A DNA stretch of 56,525 nucleotides from positions 1-56,525 of the forward strand of contig CAYQZW010000003.1 in assembly GCA_964422065.1 (NCBI GenBank). The letters run 5' to 3'. Below the pieces are notes generated by a model, which worked only from the letters and a program-made list of their open reading frames with translations, searched no databases and had not been told where the DNA came from. The translations under genes and the position numbers were made by a program. Source of the DNA: S141-55 sp964422065. Its GTDB lineage: Bacteria > Hydrothermota > Hydrothermia > WGAB01. Each line of letters begins with the position of its first letter. Within the stretch, counting starts at the first letter, position 1. Shown here piece by piece: positions 7,034 through 15,862 of this stretch.

Positions 7034-8321
7034 ATTCGTTCTTATTGACGCCGACAACTTCTATGCCTCGTGTGAGCGGGTGTTTCAGCCGCATCTCCGG
7101 GGCAAGCCGGTCGTGGTCCTTTCCAACAACGACGGCTGCGTGATCGCACGGTCTGCAGAAGCCAAGGCCCTCGGAATCCCCATGGGTGCCCCGGCCCACC
7201 TCTATGAGCCGGTCTTCCAGAAATACGGCGTGGTCACCCTTTCCTCCAACTTCACCCTCTATGCCGACATGTCCCATCGGATGTTTGACGTCATCCGCCA
7301 GTTCACACCCTGGATGGAGATCTATTCCATCGACGAGGTCTTCCTGTGGGTGGATTCGGCAGAATGGAAGAGCGGGAAAGCCCTGGGCCGGGCGATTCGG
7401 CAAACCATCCGGCAGTGGATTGGTATCCCCGTAACCGTGGGGCTCGCCCGAACAAAGACCCTGACCAAGGTCGCGGTCGAGGAAGCCAAGCAGAACCCCA
7501 GATGGAAAGGTGTGCTGGATCTGGAAGAAGAGGAGGGGGTTCGGGAGGCCCTGCTCCGGACGTTGCCCGTGGAGGAGGTCTGGGGGATCGGGCCCCGGCT
7601 CGCCCGGTTCCTGAGGGCCCAGGGGATCGAGACGGCCCACGACCTGCTCCAGCGCCCTCAGGCGTGGGTCGAGAAGCACCTCACGGTCCAGGGCCTCCGC
7701 CTCTGGCTCGAACTGGCCGGGACCCCGTGTTACCCCTTGATCACGGCCCCGCCCCTCCACAAGAGTCTCCGGACCTCCCGCACCTTCCCGCGAGATCTCT
7801 TTGAATTTGAGAAACTCCGGGAGGCCGTGGCGACCTTTGTTGCACGTACTGCCGAGAAACTGCGGGCCGAAAAGGCCGTCGCCGGCCGGGTTGGGGTCTT
7901 CATCATGACCAACCCCCACAAGCCCGAGGCCCCTCAATACCGCGCGGAGGAGTTTCGGAAACTCCCACAACCCACAGACTCCACCCTCGTCCTCCAGGAG
8001 GTGGCCCTGGAACTTCTGGAAGAACTCTACCGGCCCGGATACGGCTACAAACGGGCCGGCGTGGTGCTGGCCGACCTTTATCCGCGATCGGAATACCCCC
8101 GTTCCCTGTTCCCCTTGCCCTATGATGAAGCCAAACACCGCCAGTTAATGAAGGCCATGGACCTCCTGAACTGGCATTACGGGCAAGACACGTTGCGGCT
8201 GGCCGCTTCAGGCTTGGAACACACCTGGCGGATGCGCCAGCGCCATCGATCGCCCCGATTCACCACCCACTGGGACGAAATCCCGATTGCAAGCACCCGT
8301 GTTCCTGCCCATCGTACATAA
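7005..8321 (+). CDS. umuC: UmuC-like Y-family translesion DNA polymerase
   Basis: 438 residues matching the UmuC subgroup of Y-family polymerases. Catalytic acids are visible as Asp15 (LIDADNFYASCE, with Tyr20 at the steric-gate position) and Asp110-Glu111 (YSIDE). VVVLSNNDGCVIARSAEAKALG is the UmuC signature of the fingers. A helix-hairpin-helix (VWGIGPRLARFLRAQGI), the little finger and the C-terminal DUF4113-like tail (WRMRQRHRSPRFTTHW) follow. It would copy damaged templates as part of a pol V-like complex. The 29-base overlap with the UmuD-like gene implies coupled translation. No Shine-Dalgarno is obvious. The catalytic site looks intact, unlike that of its UmuD partner. Confidence 0.94.
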   Translation: MSSTRSGRHKFVLIDADNFYASCERVFQPHLRGKPVVVLSNNDGCVIARSAEAKALGIPMGAPAHLYEPVFQKYGVVTLSSNFTLYADMSHRMFDVIRQFTPWMEIYSIDEVFLWVDSAEWKSGKALGRAIRQTIRQWIGIPVTVGLARTKTLTKVAVEEAKQNPRWKGVLDLEEEEGVREALLRTLPVEEVWGIGPRLARFLRAQGIETAHDLLQRPQAWVEKHLTVQGLRLWLELAGTPCYPLITAPPLHKSLRTSRTFPRDLFEFEKLREAVATFVARTAEKLRAEKAVAGRVGVFIMTNPHKPEAPQYRAEEFRKLPQPTDSTLVLQEVALELLEELYRPGYGYKRAGVVLADLYPRSEYPRSLFPLPYDEAKHRQLMKAMDLLNWHYGQDTLRLAASGLEHTWRMRQRHRSPRFTTHWDEIPIASTRVPAHRT

Positions 8322-8331
8322 CGCCAATCTT

Positions 8332-8346
8332 TCATTGGGATCCATG
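8332..8346. terminator. Short hairpin between convergent umuC and murJ
   Basis: CCAAT-CTTTC-ATTGG lies in the 46-base gap between the two stop codons. It is short and lacks a clear T-run, so it is at best a weak bidirectional terminator. Confidence 0.25.
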
Positions 8347-8367
8347 GGGCGAGGAGAGTCGAGGCAA

Positions 8368-9876
8368 TCACGGGGAAGAAAGGTTTTTCTCCCTGCCCCA
8401 GAGGCGTTGGAGTTCAGGGATTTGGGCGATCGTGCCGAGTCCCACGAAGACCCCAACAAAGATCCCGCCAGAGACCAGAAGGTCATAGAGGGGGTGCTCG
8501 AGATGAAACGCCACCAGGGGAACCGCAGCAGCCAGGGTCACGCCGATCAAGCGTCCTCCCCATCCCACCATCGTTTGAGGCATCGGGAACTCGCGGGCCA
8601 GCGCGCCAGTTAGGAGCAGGGCCTGCGCGGTGCTCGCGAGGGAAGTTGCTAAGGCCAGGGCCGGGAACCCCAGGACCGGCGCGAGGCTCAGGGCGATAAC
8701 CAGGTTGACGCCGGCGCCGAGGGCAAACGCGAAGTTCGGCACCCGGATCTCTTTCCGGGCAAAGAAGACGTTCAACAAGACGCGGGAGAGTGCAAACGGG
8801 ACGATATTCAGTGCATAAAAGAGCAGGGCCTGCGCGGTATAAAAGACATCGGGTCCCCCAAAGGCGCCTCGTCGGTACAGCACCGCCACGATCGGCTCCG
8901 CCCGGAGCATCAGGAAGACGGTCGTTGGGAACGTCAAGAACAGTGCCCCACGAACCGCCGACCAGAGTTCTTCTCGTAGGGCTTCTGGAGCATCCACCTG
9001 CCGGCTGATCTCAGGCAACGAGACAGCAGAGACCCCAACGCCGAAGAGGGCAATCGGCAGGTGCATCAACCGAAAGGCATAGTTGAGGTACGAGATTGCA
9101 CCCTCCCGAAGGAAGGAGGCGATCAGGGTGTTCACGAAGAGAGTAAACCGGGTTAGGGCAGTATTGAAGACGACTGGAACGAAGAGTTTCTGGATACTTC
9201 GTAGCCCTGGGTGTTGGGGATCCGGTCGTGCCCAACGGATCCCGGTCTTGCGGACCGCCGGGACCTGGGCCAGGATCTGGAGGAGCCCGCCGACCAGGAC
9301 ACCGATCCCCACGAAAAACAGCGCGACGTGCGGGGTAACCTTTTGCCAGGCGGCAAGGCCGATGAACAACAGGACGCCGAGGTTGAAAAAGGCGGGGGCC
9401 AGTGCCGGCAAAAAGAAGATCCGAAAGGCGTTCAAAACCCCCATCAGCAGTGCCGAAATGCCGACCAGGATGAGGTAAGGGAAGAGGAGACGGGTCATCT
9501 GGACCGTGAATTCGAACTTGACCGGGATACTTCGGAACCCGTATGCGGTCAGGGTTACCCACACCGGCGCCAGCAGGATGCCCAATAGGGCCATCAGGGC
9601 CCCGAGGATCAGGATCCCCCAGAAGACAGTGGAGAAGAGACGCTCGGGACGCTCTCTGCGCTCAACCGATTGAACAAACACCGGGACAAACGCCGTCTGG
9701 ATCGCATTCTCCGCCAGAAGATCGCGGAGATAGTTCGGAATCCGGAAGGCGACATAGAAGACATCGGAAAACCGGCCAGCGCCGAGCAAGAAGGCGATCC
9801 CCGCCTCACGGAGGAGCCCCAGGACGCGGCTAATCAGGGTGGCGGAAGCGAAGGAAAAGACCGAACGATACCGCAC
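8368..9876 (-). CDS. murJ: Lipid II flippase MurJ
   Basis: 502 residues, about 14 predicted membrane helices, MVF/MOP-superfamily. It moves lipid-linked peptidoglycan precursor across the inner membrane. Family features: the N-terminal FSFASATLISRVLGLLREAGIAFLLG, the AFRIPNYLRDLLAENAIQTAFVPVF stretch and the central GVSAVSLPEISR loop. The GTG start at 9876 is fixed by a textbook promoter 7 bases upstream. The gene is convergent with umuC and divergent from the secreted protein at 10290, with 413 bases between. Other MVF flippases for O-antigen are possible, but the AENAIQTAFVPVF region is characteristic of MurJ. Confidence 0.93.
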   Translation of the reverse strand: MRYRSVFSFASATLISRVLGLLREAGIAFLLGAGRFSDVFYVAFRIPNYLRDLLAENAIQTAFVPVFVQSVERRERPERLFSTVFWGILILGALMALLGILLAPVWVTLTAYGFRSIPVKFEFTVQMTRLLFPYLILVGISALLMGVLNAFRIFFLPALAPAFFNLGVLLFIGLAAWQKVTPHVALFFVGIGVLVGGLLQILAQVPAVRKTGIRWARPDPQHPGLRSIQKLFVPVVFNTALTRFTLFVNTLIASFLREGAISYLNYAFRLMHLPIALFGVGVSAVSLPEISRQVDAPEALREELWSAVRGALFLTFPTTVFLMLRAEPIVAVLYRRGAFGGPDVFYTAQALLFYALNIVPFALSRVLLNVFFARKEIRVPNFAFALGAGVNLVIALSLAPVLGFPALALATSLASTAQALLLTGALAREFPMPQTMVGWGGRLIGVTLAAAVPLVAFHLEHPLYDLLVSGGIFVGVFVGLGTIAQIPELQRLWGREKNLSSP

Positions 9877-9912
9877 AACCTAAAAGATACGCAACCCCCC
9901 AAAAGATGTCAA
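9877..9912 (-). promoter_or_regulatory. murJ promoter, leaderless geometry
   Basis: Minus strand: TTGACA (9912-9907), 17 bp, TATCTT (9889-9884), exactly 7 bases, then GTG at 9876. A perfect -35 box. No Shine-Dalgarno. Confidence 0.88.
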
Positions 9913-10012
9913 ATTAAGGTGCGCTGAACTCCGAGGGAAGAGAGAGGACGACCTTTTGGAATACCGCCTCTCGTCGGGATGCTTCAGATATGCAAGATCC
10001 CCACTCCGTGGC

Positions 10013-10043
10013 GGAAAATCCACCACCCGGTGGTGGATTTTCC
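10013..10043. repeat. 31-bp palindrome, 15-base arms
   Basis: GGAAAATCCACCACC (10013-10027), one C, then its exact reverse complement (10029-10043). It lies between two divergent promoters and is not followed by a T-run, so it is probably a DNA element rather than a terminator. I found no second copy elsewhere in the window, though the terminator at 30007-30041 shares the CCACCACC core. Confidence 0.85.
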
Positions 10044-10155
10044 ATATCCGTTCGGAGGCCGAGGATTATGCTCTGGCTCGAGGTTTCCTTCTCTCATGCC
10101 TGACCCCAGACCCCCGGACGAATGGCAGTGTTTTTCCCGAAGGTATTGTCCGGCC

Positions 10156-10184
10156 TTGCATGAACGGGCATCATAAACTATGAT
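10156..10184 (+). promoter_or_regulatory. Promoter for the secreted protein at 10290
   Basis: TTGCAT (10156-10161), 17 bp, TATGAT (10179-10184). Predicted start of transcription near 10191, leaving a leader of about 100 bases with GGAGGT before the ATG at 10290. Confidence 0.7.
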
Positions 10185-10289
10185 TTCCTCAAGAGGTCAT
10201 CGGGCTCGGAAAATCCGAATTCTGGGCATTGCCGACCGTCAGGGACAAGCTCGGATGCCCGATGCTCCGAAGAGACAGGAGGTCTTTCA

Positions 10290-12665
10290 ATGCACAGGCT
10301 GAGTCCGATCCGGGCCCTCTTCGGGACCCTTGGCCTTTGGCTACTCACGGAAGTTGGCCTGGCCGGGACATGGATCCAGCATACCAAGGCCCAGTTCCAG
10401 ACCGGGACCCTGTCTCAGGTCCAGGCCACCTGGCCCAGTGGTGAAGACGACGGCTTCCTCCGCCTGGCCCTCCCCGTCGTGAACGGGACCTTTGACGAGC
10501 AGGACAATCCCCTGGAGGGCTGGACCGATGAGAGTGAGGGGGACGGGACCCGCGTGATCGAGGCCGTCTCCGCTGGGGGCCGTCCCCATGTCCTCCACCT
10601 CTATGCGACTTACGGCACCGTGACCACCCGAGCACGGGTCTCTCAGACCTTTACCCATGGCCTGGACTTCCTCCGCCGCTTCAACGTCGAAGTCTATCCC
10701 ATCAGTTCCGAGATCTTCCACAACGGTTACATCGTGTTCCATGTCTTTGCTTATGACACAAACGATAACAGCCTGATCCAGGGCGGTTGGATCCCTTACC
10801 TCTTGAGTGGGGACTGGACTCCTACCACCCACGACTGGCGTCCTCAGACCGTTGCAGACCGCTGGAACATTTATCGATTCGACTTGAAGGATGACATCAT
10901 CGAGCGCCTTCAGCCGGGCTATACCTGGTCGGACGTTGCCAAGGTTAAGATCCTATTCTCCGTTGAAGCCACTGCTCTGGGATCAAGCTACGGTGCCTAT
11001 TTTGATGCGGTCTGGGCGGCACCCTTTATAGACGACAATTTCAACGACAACGCGGTGGATTCCACGAAATGGCGTGTCTACGAGAATATCTACCATGTGT
11101 CCGAGCAGGGCCAGCAGGTCCGATTCTGGGGCTATGACGCGAGCGATACCCTCTATTCGTCCATCGACCGTGAACGGGACACCGTCCAAAACGCCTCTTG
11201 TGAAGCCGCGGCACGGATGCGCCCGCGTTATATGGAAAATGAAGAGGGTCAGGAATTTGAAATCGGCTTCTATAGCCCTGTGTCCGGGAAACTCCTGATC
11301 CTCCGAGCCCATCAGATGCCGAACAATGGCGGCTTCTATTACGTTGCAGCTTACGATGGTATATCTTGGAGTTCCAGCCAGATCGGAACCTATACGCTCC
11401 TCTCCTCGAACAAGTTCTACACCTGGCGAATCCTTTATGACGCCCCGACTCAGTGGTTTGAGGCTTGGGTAGATGGCCGGATGGTCGGACGCATCGAGAA
11501 CTTCGTCATGGATACCTACTACCCATACATCGCCGCCACCGACGCGGACAACGATCCCAACGATTCCTTAGATTGCCAGGTGGACGACGTCATGTTCTTT
11601 GATTTCAGTCAGGGTGCCTGGAACGCCCGGAACCCAGAGAACGGCGAGTATATCACTGCTCCACAGGACCGGGGGCATCCGGCCGATTTTCGGCGGCTGC
11701 GCTGGGCCGGCACAACACCGCCGGGCACCGAAATCAAGATGCAATTCCGGAGCGGCTGGACCCAGGCCGAACTCGAGGCCTCTCCCTGGTACGGCCCACA
11801 GGGCCCGAACACGTTTTACACCACTCCAGGCCAAACGATTTACCCTTTCCACGACGGACATCGGTGGTTCCAGGTCCGGGTCTTGTTCAGCACCACCGAT
11901 TCGACCCAGACGCCGACCCTCGACTCTCTGATCGTCGAATACGACTCTATGGCAGTGATTCAGGCCGACAGCGGCTGGGCTTCCTTGGGCCCAGGTGTAA
12001 CCGCGGTGGTCCACTATGACGACATGGACAGGCGGAGCCTGGTCGCAGTCTTCTCTAACCCTATTGCCCTTGCAGACGAACCAGCGTCCTTCATGTCTTC
12101 TGTGCATAACACTCCCCCTACGGGGATCATCGGCGGCATCGAACGGTGGTGGCGACTGGATTTTGCTGGCTCGTTCGACAGCGTGGCACTAACCTTTTTC
12201 TACCAGAACGACGATGTACCCCCTGGGCTTGGGGAAGAGACCCTCGGACTCTGGCACAGGAGTTCGCTATCCCAGCCATGGAGTTATCTCGACCCTGTGG
12301 GTCGGGATACCGCAGAGAACTGGGTCCGGATCACTGGTGTAATGGACCTGGGGGATTGGACATTGGGACCCTCTACCGCCACGGGGGTGTCCGAACCGTC
12401 CATCCCTTCCCTCGATGCTCCACATGTCCGGGTCACCCGGCAGGCCATGAATATAGAATTCACACTGGCGACTAAAGATCGAGTTCGAGTCATTCTTTAC
12501 GATGTCACCGGGCGGCACATTGCTACCCTCTTAGACCAGCAGTTCAGGCCCGGGTTCCACCGCATAACCCTTCAAAACCCTGTACGTCACCAAGCAGGCG
12601 TCTTCTTCTTGCGAATTCATGTGAGGGGTGTAACTCGCTTCATCAAATTCGTGCAATTTCCATAG
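10290..12665 (+). CDS. Secreted multidomain protein with LamG-like domain and C-terminal sorting tail
   Basis: 791 residues, exported: N-terminal signal peptide (MHRLSPIRALFGTLGLWLL...GLAGT). About residues 60-245 resemble a beta-sandwich binding module. Residues about 250-435 (DDNFNDNAVDSTKWRVYE...) look like a concanavalin/LamG-type jelly roll. A fibronectin-like middle and the final 75 residues (VRVILYDVTGRHIATLLDQQFRPGFHRITL) match the Por-secretion-tail/FlgD-Ig pattern seen in four other proteins of this window. It has no recognisable catalytic motif and probably binds carbohydrate or polymer at the cell surface. A GGAGGT Shine-Dalgarno lies 6-7 bases before the ATG. It is transcribed from its own promoter. 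Specific function unknown. Confidence 0.78.
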   Translation: MHRLSPIRALFGTLGLWLLTEVGLAGTWIQHTKAQFQTGTLSQVQATWPSGEDDGFLRLALPVVNGTFDEQDNPLEGWTDESEGDGTRVIEAVSAGGRPHVLHLYATYGTVTTRARVSQTFTHGLDFLRRFNVEVYPISSEIFHNGYIVFHVFAYDTNDNSLIQGGWIPYLLSGDWTPTTHDWRPQTVADRWNIYRFDLKDDIIERLQPGYTWSDVAKVKILFSVEATALGSSYGAYFDAVWAAPFIDDNFNDNAVDSTKWRVYENIYHVSEQGQQVRFWGYDASDTLYSSIDRERDTVQNASCEAAARMRPRYMENEEGQEFEIGFYSPVSGKLLILRAHQMPNNGGFYYVAAYDGISWSSSQIGTYTLLSSNKFYTWRILYDAPTQWFEAWVDGRMVGRIENFVMDTYYPYIAATDADNDPNDSLDCQVDDVMFFDFSQGAWNARNPENGEYITAPQDRGHPADFRRLRWAGTTPPGTEIKMQFRSGWTQAELEASPWYGPQGPNTFYTTPGQTIYPFHDGHRWFQVRVLFSTTDSTQTPTLDSLIVEYDSMAVIQADSGWASLGPGVTAVVHYDDMDRRSLVAVFSNPIALADEPASFMSSVHNTPPTGIIGGIERWWRLDFAGSFDSVALTFFYQNDDVPPGLGEETLGLWHRSSLSQPWSYLDPVGRDTAENWVRITGVMDLGDWTLGPSTATGVSEPSIPSLDAPHVRVTRQAMNIEFTLATKDRVRVILYDVTGRHIATLLDQQFRPGFHRITLQNPVRHQAGVFFLRIHVRGVTRFIKFVQFP

Positions 12666-12797
12666 GCTGAGCACAGGCAAAGGCTTGTTCGGTAGGTTGT
12701 ACGGGATCTCCAAGCCTACAGAGTGACTTGAGTTTGCGGTTCTGCCTCAAGAGGGGGCTTTCCCACTGATCAGCTTCTCAAGTCCCAGGTGAAGACC

Positions 12798-12826
12798 TGG
12801 AAAAGAGGACAGGAGCCGTGTAGAAT
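12798..12826 (+). promoter_or_regulatory. Possible promoter of the Na/phosphate symporter
   Basis: TGGAAA (12798-12803), 17 bp, TAGAAT (12821-12826). The -10 sits inside a small inverted repeat (GAGCCGT ... ACGGCTC, 12813-12833), and CCAGGT-GAAG-ACCTGG lies just upstream (12784-12799). The leader would be about 26 bases with GGGAG before the ATG. Confidence 0.45.
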
Positions 12827-12859
12827 ACGGCTCACAGGCAGATTGGGAGTTTGCAGATA

Positions 12860-14845
12860 ATGGTGACCCTGGCGATGACCTATACTCTCTGGCTTGCGGT
12901 CACGGTCTCGAGCGTGACCCTTACCCCGTATCGTGACCGTGTGACCGGAGAGGACCTTTCCGGGAACGCCCAGATCACAGAGCTTGGCCGGCAGATCGCA
13001 CAGCCCATGCTCGTCCAGGCCTGGGAGGGAGGCCAACCGGCGCCGGGTGCCGCCGTTGAGGTCCTGACTGCCTTCCGGGATACCCTGATCCGGCTGACCC
13101 TTCGTGCAGATGCCGAAGGGATTGTGCGGTATCGTCCACCCGCCTTCCAGCATACCGGCCAGGGACACGTGGTCTTTCGTGCCGATGATTCCGTCCTCCA
13201 ATACACCTTCCATGTGGTCCCGCGGAACTGGTTCTACATCCTTTTGTTCCAAATTCTGGGTGGATTTGCGATCTTTTTCTTCGGCTTAGATCGGTCGGGC
13301 AAGGGGATGATGCGGCTCTCGGGAGGCCGGATCCGGCGTTATCTCTTCAACCTTACCAAGAATCCGGTCCTCGGGCTTGGTGCGGGGTTCCTGGCCACCG
13401 TCATGCTCCAATCCTCAACTGCTACAACGGTCATGCTGATCTCTTTTGTCACTGCAGGGCTCATCAGTCTACAAAGTGCAATTGCGGCAGCCCTTGGGGC
13501 CGGCGTCGGAACGACGTTGACCGTGCAAATCATTGCGTTACGGATCTTTGATCTCGCGCTGATCTTGCTCCTTTTCGGCTACCTCCTGGAGCGGGTTAAA
13601 GGGAACACCAGGAACTTCGGGCGTGTCCTCTTTGGTTTCGGCTTGATCTTTTTGGGGATCAAACTCATGGCCACGGGTGCCTCCTCGATGTCCCTTTACC
13701 CTTGGTTCCAATCCGGGCTCCATGCCCTCCAAGGCAACATCCCCGCCCTGCTCTTCCTTTCGTTTTTCTTCACGGCCCTGGTCCACTCCAGCGCGGCGAC
13801 GATCGGGGTCGTCCTTTCCTTGGCCTTCTCGCAATTAGTGCAGCCCATGGACGCTTTTGTGATGGTGTTAGGGGCCAATTTGGGAACTTCCATGACGGCC
13901 CTTTTGGCTTCATTGCCGGCCGAGCGGGTAGCCAAGCGTCTGGCGCTGATGAACACCCTGACCAAACTCGTTGGAGTGGGGGTCTTCCTGGCCTTGCTCC
14001 ACCCGATCACGCGCCTGATGGATCTCCTCTCACACGATCTCGCACGAGAAGTTGCGAACTTCCACACCTTTTTCAACCTTGTGGTCGCCGTGGCGTTCTT
14101 CCCGATTTTGCCGGTCCTGGAACGCCTCTCCAACCTGATCCTGCCCCGCCGAGAAGAGGGCCCAGGCGAACAATTGGTCCCAGAACTCCTGGCCGATCCT
14201 GACCTGGCGCTCTCCTTTACCCACCGACGGGTCATCCAGATGGGGGACCGGGTCTATTGGATGCTTCGGGAATGTATCCAGCCATTCCTGCAGAGAAACC
14301 CCGCTCAAATCTATCGGATCGTAGCGGAAGATGACAATGTGGATCGATTCGAAGAAGAGATTACCCCCTTCCTCACCCGGTTGATGGAGGAGGAGTTGAC
14401 CCAGGACCTGATTCAACGAATCAAGGCCTTACTGTTCACCGTGGACGAGCTGGAGCACATTGGCGACGTCATTTCCAAGTCCATCATGCGATATGCCGAG
14501 CGAATGTATAAGGACGGACTGGAGTTCTCCGAGGAGGGAAAGCAAGAGATCCAGCAGTTCCACCAGGAGGTTCTCTTGACCATGGAGCATGCGCTGGCGG
14601 CATTGACAACCTTTGAGCGGGGACACGCCAAGCAGGCGGCGATGCGGAAAGACGTCGTGAACACCCTAGAACGAGAGTTCCACATGATGCACCTGGACCG
14701 GCTGGCACGGGGGACCAAGGAGACGATCCTGACCTCGACGATCCACTTAGACCTGATCAGTGACCTTGAACGAATTAACTTTCATGCCGCCTCCATCGGC
14801 CTAACCATTCTCGAACAACTCTGGCCTGAAAAGCGGGCATCGTAG
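12860..14845 (+). CDS. Na+/phosphate cotransporter family protein with PhoU-like C-terminus
   Basis: 661 residues. After an N-terminal signal-like helix comes an extra periplasmic beta-domain of about 100 residues (APGAAVEVLTAFRDTLIRLTLRADAEGIVRYRP, Ig or carboxypeptidase-regulatory-like), unusual for the family. The transporter core has two inverted halves with the repeat motifs LQSSTATTVMLISF and VHSSAATIGVVLSLA of NptA/PNaS transporters. From about residue 450 a helical PhoU-like region (RVIQMGDRVYWMLRECIQPFL...) faces the cytoplasm. It would take up phosphate with sodium. ATG 12860 is chosen with GGGAG upstream; TTG 12851 is an in-frame alternative. The gene is convergent with the flippase-like gene. 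Confidence 0.88.
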   Translation: MVTLAMTYTLWLAVTVSSVTLTPYRDRVTGEDLSGNAQITELGRQIAQPMLVQAWEGGQPAPGAAVEVLTAFRDTLIRLTLRADAEGIVRYRPPAFQHTGQGHVVFRADDSVLQYTFHVVPRNWFYILLFQILGGFAIFFFGLDRSGKGMMRLSGGRIRRYLFNLTKNPVLGLGAGFLATVMLQSSTATTVMLISFVTAGLISLQSAIAAALGAGVGTTLTVQIIALRIFDLALILLLFGYLLERVKGNTRNFGRVLFGFGLIFLGIKLMATGASSMSLYPWFQSGLHALQGNIPALLFLSFFFTALVHSSAATIGVVLSLAFSQLVQPMDAFVMVLGANLGTSMTALLASLPAERVAKRLALMNTLTKLVGVGVFLALLHPITRLMDLLSHDLAREVANFHTFFNLVVAVAFFPILPVLERLSNLILPRREEGPGEQLVPELLADPDLALSFTHRRVIQMGDRVYWMLRECIQPFLQRNPAQIYRIVAEDDNVDRFEEEITPFLTRLMEEELTQDLIQRIKALLFTVDELEHIGDVISKSIMRYAERMYKDGLEFSEEGKQEIQQFHQEVLLTMEHALAALTTFERGHAKQAAMRKDVVNTLEREFHMMHLDRLARGTKETILTSTIHLDLISDLERINFHAASIGLTILEQLWPEKRAS

Positions 14846-14862
14846 GCCAGGGGCCGACCCTA

Positions 14863-15819
14863 TCAAGACGATGGACCCTTCGGAGCCGAATTTCCCGTGG
14901 CGTTTGATCTTCGAGTGAGACTCCGCAGGAGCCATGCCGGCACCCCGAGGACAAGGTCCATAAGGGTCGCATTCAGGCGAGTTAAGATTGCGATGATCGG
15001 CGCGAGACCCGGGGCTGTGACCCCTTGAAGGAGGTAGGTCAACAGTCCTTCCCGGACCCCCAATCCACTCGGAGCAAAGGGGGAGACCATCCCCAGGAGC
15101 CAGGACGCAGAGAATGCGGCCGCCAATGCCAGGTAATCCACGGTGATTCCAAAACCCCGGATGAAGAGCAGGTGCCCTAAAATGCGGAGCAACCAAAGCC
15201 CCAAGAGGGCCAAAAACCAGAGCACGAGTTGGGGATAGCCCCACCGGATTTCAATCTCGGTGTCACTGGTCTTCCGCAGGAGCCACTGAATCACCCGCGG
15301 ATTCAGAACCAAGGCCACCATAAGGATCAAACTTCCAAGGAACCACCCAGGCGGAAGGTGGACGGTTTCCTGGAAGCCGATGGCCAGCGCTGGGAAGGTC
15401 ATGACGGCCAAAGTGACCCCAGCCAGGAGATCGAGGATCGTGTGGATGCCGACGGTTGAGAGGACGATGCCGCGCCGGGCTTCAGGCACCAGGGCCACAA
15501 GTCCTACGAACATCCAAACTTTGCCGGGCACATAGCGGCCCAGTCGAGAGAGGATGAAGGCCGTAATGGCGCGTTGCCATGCAACTGGTGCACCCGTGGC
15601 TCGCAAGATCTCCCGCCACACAAGGGCGGACGAGAAATTTGCCACCGAGAGTACTACTACCCCGAACACCACAAACCCCGGCAAAAAGTGCCAGGGATAC
15701 GCCCGTAATGCGTCCAGATTGGTGAGGATTTTGCTGAAGACGTACGCAAAGAGGAGCCCGACCAGCACAAAGCCGAGGATGCGAAAGACGGGTTTTCTTT
15801 TCAACGAAGAGATGTCCAT
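14863..15819 (-). CDS. Flippase-like / lysylphosphatidylglycerol synthase TM-region family membrane protein
   Basis: 318 residues, about eight predicted membrane helices, with the UPF0104/LPG-synthase transmembrane signature: NFSSALVWREILRATG, LSRLGRYVPGKVWMFVG and SWLLGMVSPFAPSGLGVREGLL. Family members include the membrane half of MprF, which flips aminoacylated lipids, and proteins encoded near glycosyltransferases for hopanoid or glycolipid export. There is no synthase domain. It lies 43 bases after nadE and a glycosyltransferase gene is close by on the same strand, so a role in glycolipid or carrier-lipid transport is plausible. No Shine-Dalgarno stands out. Substrate unknown. Confidence 0.8.
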   Translation of the reverse strand: MDISSLKRKPVFRILGFVLVGLLFAYVFSKILTNLDALRAYPWHFLPGFVVFGVVVLSVANFSSALVWREILRATGAPVAWQRAITAFILSRLGRYVPGKVWMFVGLVALVPEARRGIVLSTVGIHTILDLLAGVTLAVMTFPALAIGFQETVHLPPGWFLGSLILMVALVLNPRVIQWLLRKTSDTEIEIRWGYPQLVLWFLALLGLWLLRILGHLLFIRGFGITVDYLALAAAFSASWLLGMVSPFAPSGLGVREGLLTYLLQGVTAPGLAPIIAILTRLNATLMDLVLGVPAWLLRSLTRRSNATGNSAPKGPSS

Positions 15820-15862
15820 CGCGCAGGAACCGAGACAACGACTTGGTCGAAGGGATCAGACC

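Larger units (their letters stand above)
9877..10289. other. Divergent intergenic region murJ / secreted protein
   Basis: Holds the murJ promoter (9884-9912), a 31-bp near-perfect palindrome (10013-10043) and the promoter of the downstream secreted-protein gene (10156-10184), which leaves a 5' leader of about 100 bases ending in a GGAGGT site. No coding sequence is convincing here. Confidence 0.6.

Noticed and set aside
7008..8138. 376-codon open frame antisense to umuC
   Set aside because: umuC is an unmistakable polymerase in the other strand; the antisense frame has no motifs or start signal.
12784..12833. Two small inverted repeats before the Na/phosphate gene as a riboswitch
   Set aside because: The first lies upstream of the predicted transcription start and the second overlaps the -10 box, so neither would be in the mRNA. 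No known class fits.
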